Shown here: in pieces, positions 6,798 to 9,194 of the stretch
Layout: each line of letters begins with the position of its first letter
Position numbering within the stretch: position 1 is the stretch's first letter
Origin: an uncultured Eubacteriales bacterium
Lineage (GTDB): Bacteria; Bacillota_A; Clostridia; Oscillospirales; CAG-272
Direction: 5' to 3'
DNA: 9,194 nt
Assembly (NCBI GenBank): GCA_900555345.1
Contig: USKS01000036.1
Location: forward strand, 1 to 9,194
Notes under the pieces: generated by a model
The model's input: only the letters and a program-made list of their open reading frames with translations
What the model was told of the DNA's origin: nothing
The model's database searches: none
Position numbers and translations under genes: made by a program

Positions 6798-6987
6798 GAT
6801 CTTATGCCGAGTCTCCTGATCTTATAGTTGTTTCAATATACGCAGCGCGTCCCGCGGCGCGCCTTAGTCAAGGCATCCGGCTGACGCCGCAAGTGAGATA
6901 TTCAAGCGTATACCGTACTGCCACGCGAAAAGCAAAAATTCTTTTTGCCGCAGGCATTATACCGACATCAAAGTGCATAATTTACTT
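6798..6987 (-). promoter_or_regulatory. Upstream region of feoB with palindromes; promoter not clear
   Basis: No gene is seen in these 190 bases. Minus-strand promoter candidates are weak: TATAAT at 6961-6956 lacks a -35 box, and TTGCTT (6935-6930) with TATACG (6912-6907) has 17-base spacing but poor matches. Structure present includes a palindrome GCAAAAATTCTTTTTGC at 6932-6948, an interrupted palindrome GCCTTAGTCAAGGC at 6861-6874, a GC-rich hairpin pairing 6845-6849 with 6858-6862, and the direct repeat TGATCTTAT at 6797-6805 and 6817-6825, exactly 20 bases apart next to the start codon. Any of these could be an iron-responsive operator, but none matches a Fur or DtxR box that I know well. 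Confidence 0.35.
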
Positions 6988-7020
6988 AAAAGGGCACTTG
7001 CTTTTTGCAAGTGCCCTTTT
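6988..7020 (-). terminator. Strong intrinsic terminator after tRNA-Arg
   Basis: A 14-bp perfect stem pairs 6988-7001 with 7007-7020 around a five-base loop. On the minus strand the hairpin AAAAGGGCACTTGC / GCAAGTGCCCTTTT begins directly after the tRNA CCA end and finishes with TTTT. It ends the tRNA transcript and, by inference, the whole nagB-ROK-tRNA unit. Confidence 0.92.
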
Positions 7021-7021
7021 C

Positions 7022-7096
7022 TGGCACCCCCAGCGGGAATCGAACCCACAACTAACCCTTAGGAGGGGCTTGTTATATCCATTTAACTATGGAGGC
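7022..7096 (-). tRNA. tRNA-Arg, anticodon CCT
   Basis: The 75 bases fold as a complete cloverleaf on the minus strand. Acceptor stem GCCTCCA pairs with TGGGGGT (with a G-T first pair), the D stem is GTTA/TAAC with an AATGGATA loop, and the anticodon stem AGCCC/GGGTT carries loop CTCCTAA, giving anticodon CCT (reads AGG, arginine). The variable loop is four bases, and the T arm is GTGGG-TTCGATT-CCCGC. The discriminator is G and CCA is encoded. The 5' end is only 37 bases from the ROK stop codon with no recognisable promoter between. Confidence 0.96.
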
Positions 7097-7101
7097 GTGC
7101 C

Positions 7102-7125
7102 CTTCCCCGAAACGCTTCGGGGAAG
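7102..7125. other. Hairpin between the ROK gene and tRNA-Arg
   Basis: A perfect 10-bp stem pairs 7102-7111 with 7116-7125 around a 4-base loop (CTTCCCCGAA / TTCGGGGAAG). The T-run (TTTTGATTTTA) lies on the plus-strand side only. In the direction of the ROK gene and tRNA there is no U-run, so it should not work well as their terminator. It may protect the ROK mRNA 3' end or aid tRNA processing. Confidence 0.6.
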
Positions 7126-7133
7126 TTTTGATT

Positions 7134-8507
7134 TTATTTGAGTTTGGGAAGGCTTGCCGCTGCAACGGACTGACCTACGCGGCGGCTCTTCTCGTCGGGA
7201 ATGTGAAGCCTTATCTTCTCCGCAAGCTCGGGATACTCTCTCTTCAGCACTTCGTTTGCCTTTGCGAGAACTATCGTACCGCCCTCGCCGCTGGTAACGC
7301 GTCCCATGATGATAACATGCTTTATATCATAGAACATTGCGTAGTATGCGATGGCATAGCCGAAATATACGCCGATGGTGTCATAGATCTTTGCGGCTCT
7401 CTCGTCGCCCTCAGCCATAAGCTTCTGCACGACCTTGAGCTTTTCCGCGGGAGAAAGGGACTCGTCAAGCTCGATGCCCGCTGCGGGCGCAAGCTTTATA
7501 ACGCTGTCCTGCGAGAAATACTTAACGCCGCAGCCGTAGTCGCCGCTCCACTCATCGACCATCGCGTCCTTGCAGTAGTCAACGGGAACGAACGCAAGCT
7601 CGTTGAGCCAGCCGGTGATATTGCCCTGAGAGTCAACATATCCTGCCGCCTCGCTTGTACCCATGGCAACGCCGAGAACGTTGTTGTCATTAAGGTCCAT
7701 GGCGCCCGCAAGCGCTGTAACGTCGCCGTCGTTTGCGACCTCTACGGGGATATTCTCGCCGATCTCCTTTGCAACGTCAAGATACATTGTCTTGACCTTC
7801 TTTTCAAAGTCCTCATCGGAGACCTTGAGGAAGAGAGAGGCGATCATGATCTTATTATCAATATATACGCCCGCGGAGGAAACGCCGATAGCGTCTACTC
7901 TGGGCATATGGGAAGCCGCGGTCTTCATGGCGTCCAGAATGCCCTGATAGTGATAATCGGGATCGCTCTGGAGCTTGGGGAACCATACGACTTCTTCGGA
8001 GTAAACGGTCTCCCCGTCTACAACGGCGCTGACCTTGCGGTCGCTTCCGCCTGCGTCGAAGCCGATGCGGCAGCCGTCAAGGTGACGGCCTACGGGGTCT
8101 GCAGCCTGATGCTCCTTGGGAGCGTCTGCGGCGTTTTCTACGTATTCGACCTCAAAGGGGCGCTCGTAGACACGTGCCATAAAGTCGGCGTCAAACTGGC
8201 GTGCGCCGCCCTTTTTATAAGCGTCGGCGATCTTTTCATAGATCTTCTTTGAGCCCGCGACGGTAACTTTGAAACCGCCGTACACCCACAGAAGAGTTTT
8301 TACGATACGCTCGACTACGCCGTAGCTTTCCTCGTCATGACCGCTTCCGTCCTTGAAAACGTCAAGCTTGTATGTAGAAACGTAGCCTTTATTTCTTTCA
8401 ACTGCGATCACCAGCGGTACTCCGCCCTCTTTGGCAACTGCGGCGCGGTAGTCCGCAACCACCTTTACCATGGGCTGAAACTGCGGGTCAAGTATTGCTT
8501 TAATCAT
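7134..8507 (-). CDS. ROK-family protein, putative amino-sugar kinase, with N-terminal extension
   Basis: A soluble 457-residue protein. The ROK (sugar kinase/regulator) core begins near 147: the phosphate-binding motif is GFDAGGSDRK at 149-158. AND at 258-260 supplies the likely catalytic Asp260 (VANDGDVTALAGA), GVAMGTSEAAG at 279-289 takes the place of the GTG-GGG loop, and IIMGRVTSGEGG at 399-410 is the adenosine-side motif. The zinc motif usually written with CxCGxxGCxE is reduced to Cys312 and Cys326. Residues 1-145 are an extra N-terminal region not found in standard ROK kinases (about 300 residues). Its segment LLWVYGGFKVTVAGSKKIYE (72-91) looks like part of a ROK-type lobe. No helix-turn-helix is apparent, so a kinase is likelier than a repressor. 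The ATG has AAAGGAA nine bases upstream, and nagB ends 28 bases before it. Linkage to nagB suggests GlcNAc, ManNAc or glucosamine as substrate; that is inference. Confidence 0.88.
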   Translation of the reverse strand: MIKAILDPQFQPMVKVVADYRAAVAKEGGVPLVIAVERNKGYVSTYKLDVFKDGSGHDEESYGVVERIVKTLLWVYGGFKVTVAGSKKIYEKIADAYKKGGARQFDADFMARVYERPFEVEYVENAADAPKEHQAADPVGRHLDGCRIGFDAGGSDRKVSAVVDGETVYSEEVVWFPKLQSDPDYHYQGILDAMKTAASHMPRVDAIGVSSAGVYIDNKIMIASLFLKVSDEDFEKKVKTMYLDVAKEIGENIPVEVANDGDVTALAGAMDLNDNNVLGVAMGTSEAAGYVDSQGNITGWLNELAFVPVDYCKDAMVDEWSGDYGCGVKYFSQDSVIKLAPAAGIELDESLSPAEKLKVVQKLMAEGDERAAKIYDTIGVYFGYAIAYYAMFYDIKHVIIMGRVTSGEGGTIVLAKANEVLKREYPELAEKIRLHIPDEKSRRVGQSVAAASLPKLK

Positions 8508-8535
8508 TATTCGGTATTCCTTTCACGGCAGAAGC

Positions 8536-9194
8536 TCAGAGTGCCTTGTATTTCTCCAGCATGGAAGCAGCCTCTTCATCAAGGATGAAGGTCACGTTGG
8601 GATGAAGCTGCAGAATGGAAGCCTGGCACCAGGGAGTGATCTGACCCTCAAGCGCGTCGTGGATAGCCTGTGCCTTCTTTGCGCCGTTTGCTACAAGAAC
8701 GACCTGGCGTGCGCACATGATATTGCCGATACCCATGGACAAAGCTGCTCTCGGAACCTCGTCGGCGCTGTTGAACAGTCTGGAGTTTGCCTCGATGGTG
8801 CTTTCGGTAAGCTCAACTCTGTGAGTTTCCCAGATAAAGTCATTGCCGGGCTCGTTGAATCCGATGTGACCGTTGTTGCCTATGCCGAGAACCTGCAGAT
8901 CGATCCCGCCTGCTGCCTCGATAGCAGCGTCGTACTCGGCGCACTCGACCTTCCAGTCGGGAGCCTGGCCGAAGAGCACATGGGTTCTTGCCTTGTCGAT
9001 GTTGATATCGTCGAACAGGTGTTTATCCATGAAGTAACGGTAGGACTGATCGTTTGCGGGGTCGATGGGGTAGTACTCGTCAAGGTTATAGGTCGTAACG
9101 TTTGCAAAGTCAACTCTGTTGTCGTGGTTGAGGTTTGCAAGCTCGGAGTACAGGCCTATGGGAGACGTACCCGTAGCGAGACCCAGAACGAAGG
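8536..9194 (-). CDS. nagB: Glucosamine-6-phosphate deaminase (5' end outside window)
   Basis: Converts glucosamine 6-phosphate to fructose 6-phosphate and ammonia in the cytoplasm, feeding amino sugars into glycolysis. The frame stays open from the window edge to the TAA-type stop at 8536; 218 residues are visible and about 20-25 are missing. An ATG at 9030 is internal and must not be taken as the start. Visible signatures, counted from the edge: GLATGTSPIGLY at 4-15 (phosphate loop), NLDEYYPI at 36-43 with the catalytic Asp, GIGNNGHIGFNEPG at 103-116 with the active-site His and Glu, and TESTIEANSRLF. Asn replaces the Asp of Escherichia coli GIGNDGH, as is common in Firmicute short-form NagB. 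The C-terminus ends soon after the core, without the allosteric tail of the long enzyme. Upstream partner of the ROK gene in one operon. Confidence 0.97.
   Translation of the reverse strand, partial: FVLGLATGTSPIGLYSELANLNHDNRVDFANVTTYNLDEYYPIDPANDQSYRYFMDKHLFDDINIDKARTHVLFGQAPDWKVECAEYDAAIEAAGGIDLQVLGIGNNGHIGFNEPGNDFIWETHRVELTESTIEANSRLFNSADEVPRAALSMGIGNIMCARQVVLVANGAKKAQAIHDALEGQITPWCQASILQLHPNVTFILDEEAASMLEKYKAL

Noticed and set aside
6798..6987. NiCo, ferrous-iron or other riboswitch ahead of feoB
   Set aside because: I looked for the conserved purine-rich junction bases of NiCo-type aptamers and did not find them; the region has only short hairpins.
7102..7125. Terminator of the ROK gene
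   Set aside because: The stem is strong but the T-run is on the other strand's 3' side. In the ROK direction it is followed by GGCACGCC, so it was recorded as a hairpin only.
6893..7141. Plus-strand open frame of 82 codons over the tRNA
   Set aside because: It contains the peptide HPQRESNPQLTLRRG, a familiar artefact of translating the complement of a tRNA T-arm, and it runs through the terminator and the tRNA.
7089..8252. Plus-strand open frame of 387 codons
   Set aside because: Antisense shadow of the ROK gene, which has clear family motifs and a ribosome site; this frame starts inside the tRNA gene.
9030..9030. ATG at 9030-9028 (minus) as the nagB start
   Set aside because: Open frame with conserved NagB sequence (ATGTSPIGLY, NLDEYY) continues upstream to the window edge, so this Met is internal.

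Overview
The window looks like chromosomal DNA of an anaerobic, moderately GC-balanced Firmicute, most likely a gut-type Clostridium relative (Oscillospirales/Ruminococcaceae-like). This rests on the gene content: a Bacillota-style short NagB, a divergent ROK protein, a FeoA-FeoB fusion, an ABC-2-permease sugar-type importer without its own ATPase, AGGAGG-like ribosome sites and a CCA-encoding tRNA. The lineage call is inference; no rRNA is present. No phage, insertion sequence or CRISPR is visible. Almost everything is on the minus strand.

Layout. (1) Positions 2-319, plus strand: the C-terminal end of a protein that resembles the Firmicute tocopherol-cyclase-like family. (2) Positions 322-396: a tandem 20-bp GC-rich repeat and a strong hairpin terminator that can serve both converging genes. 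(3) Positions 4175-415, minus strand: a tight four-gene operon. In transcription order it encodes a lipoprotein with a beta-propeller-like N-terminal half and a solute-binding-protein-like C-terminal half, a small single-pass membrane protein with adaptor (HlyD)-like features, and two MalF/MalG-type permeases. Neighbouring genes overlap by 4, 4 and about 8 bases. No ATP-binding subunit is encoded, so a shared ATPase elsewhere is expected. (4) Positions 4176-4460: the operon's promoter region plus a second copy of the repeat-and-terminator module, here ending feoB. (5) Positions 6797-4461, minus: a complete ferrous-iron transporter with FeoA fused to the N-terminus of FeoB. (6) Positions 6798-6987: feoB upstream region with palindromes and a short direct repeat but no clear promoter. 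(7) Positions 9194-7022, minus: glucosamine-6-phosphate deaminase (nagB, 5' end outside the window), a ROK-family protein with a large N-terminal extension, and tRNA-Arg(CCU) followed directly by a strong terminator.

How it fits together: nagB and the ROK protein probably act in amino-sugar catabolism. The ABC operon probably imports or senses an unknown carbohydrate-like solute. feoAB imports Fe(II), as expected in an anoxic habitat. The most interesting material is the ABC operon with its propeller-SBP fusion and adaptor-like partner, the duplicated 58-bp repeat-terminator module, the unusual ROK protein, and the tRNA gene that appears to share a transcript with nagB-ROK.
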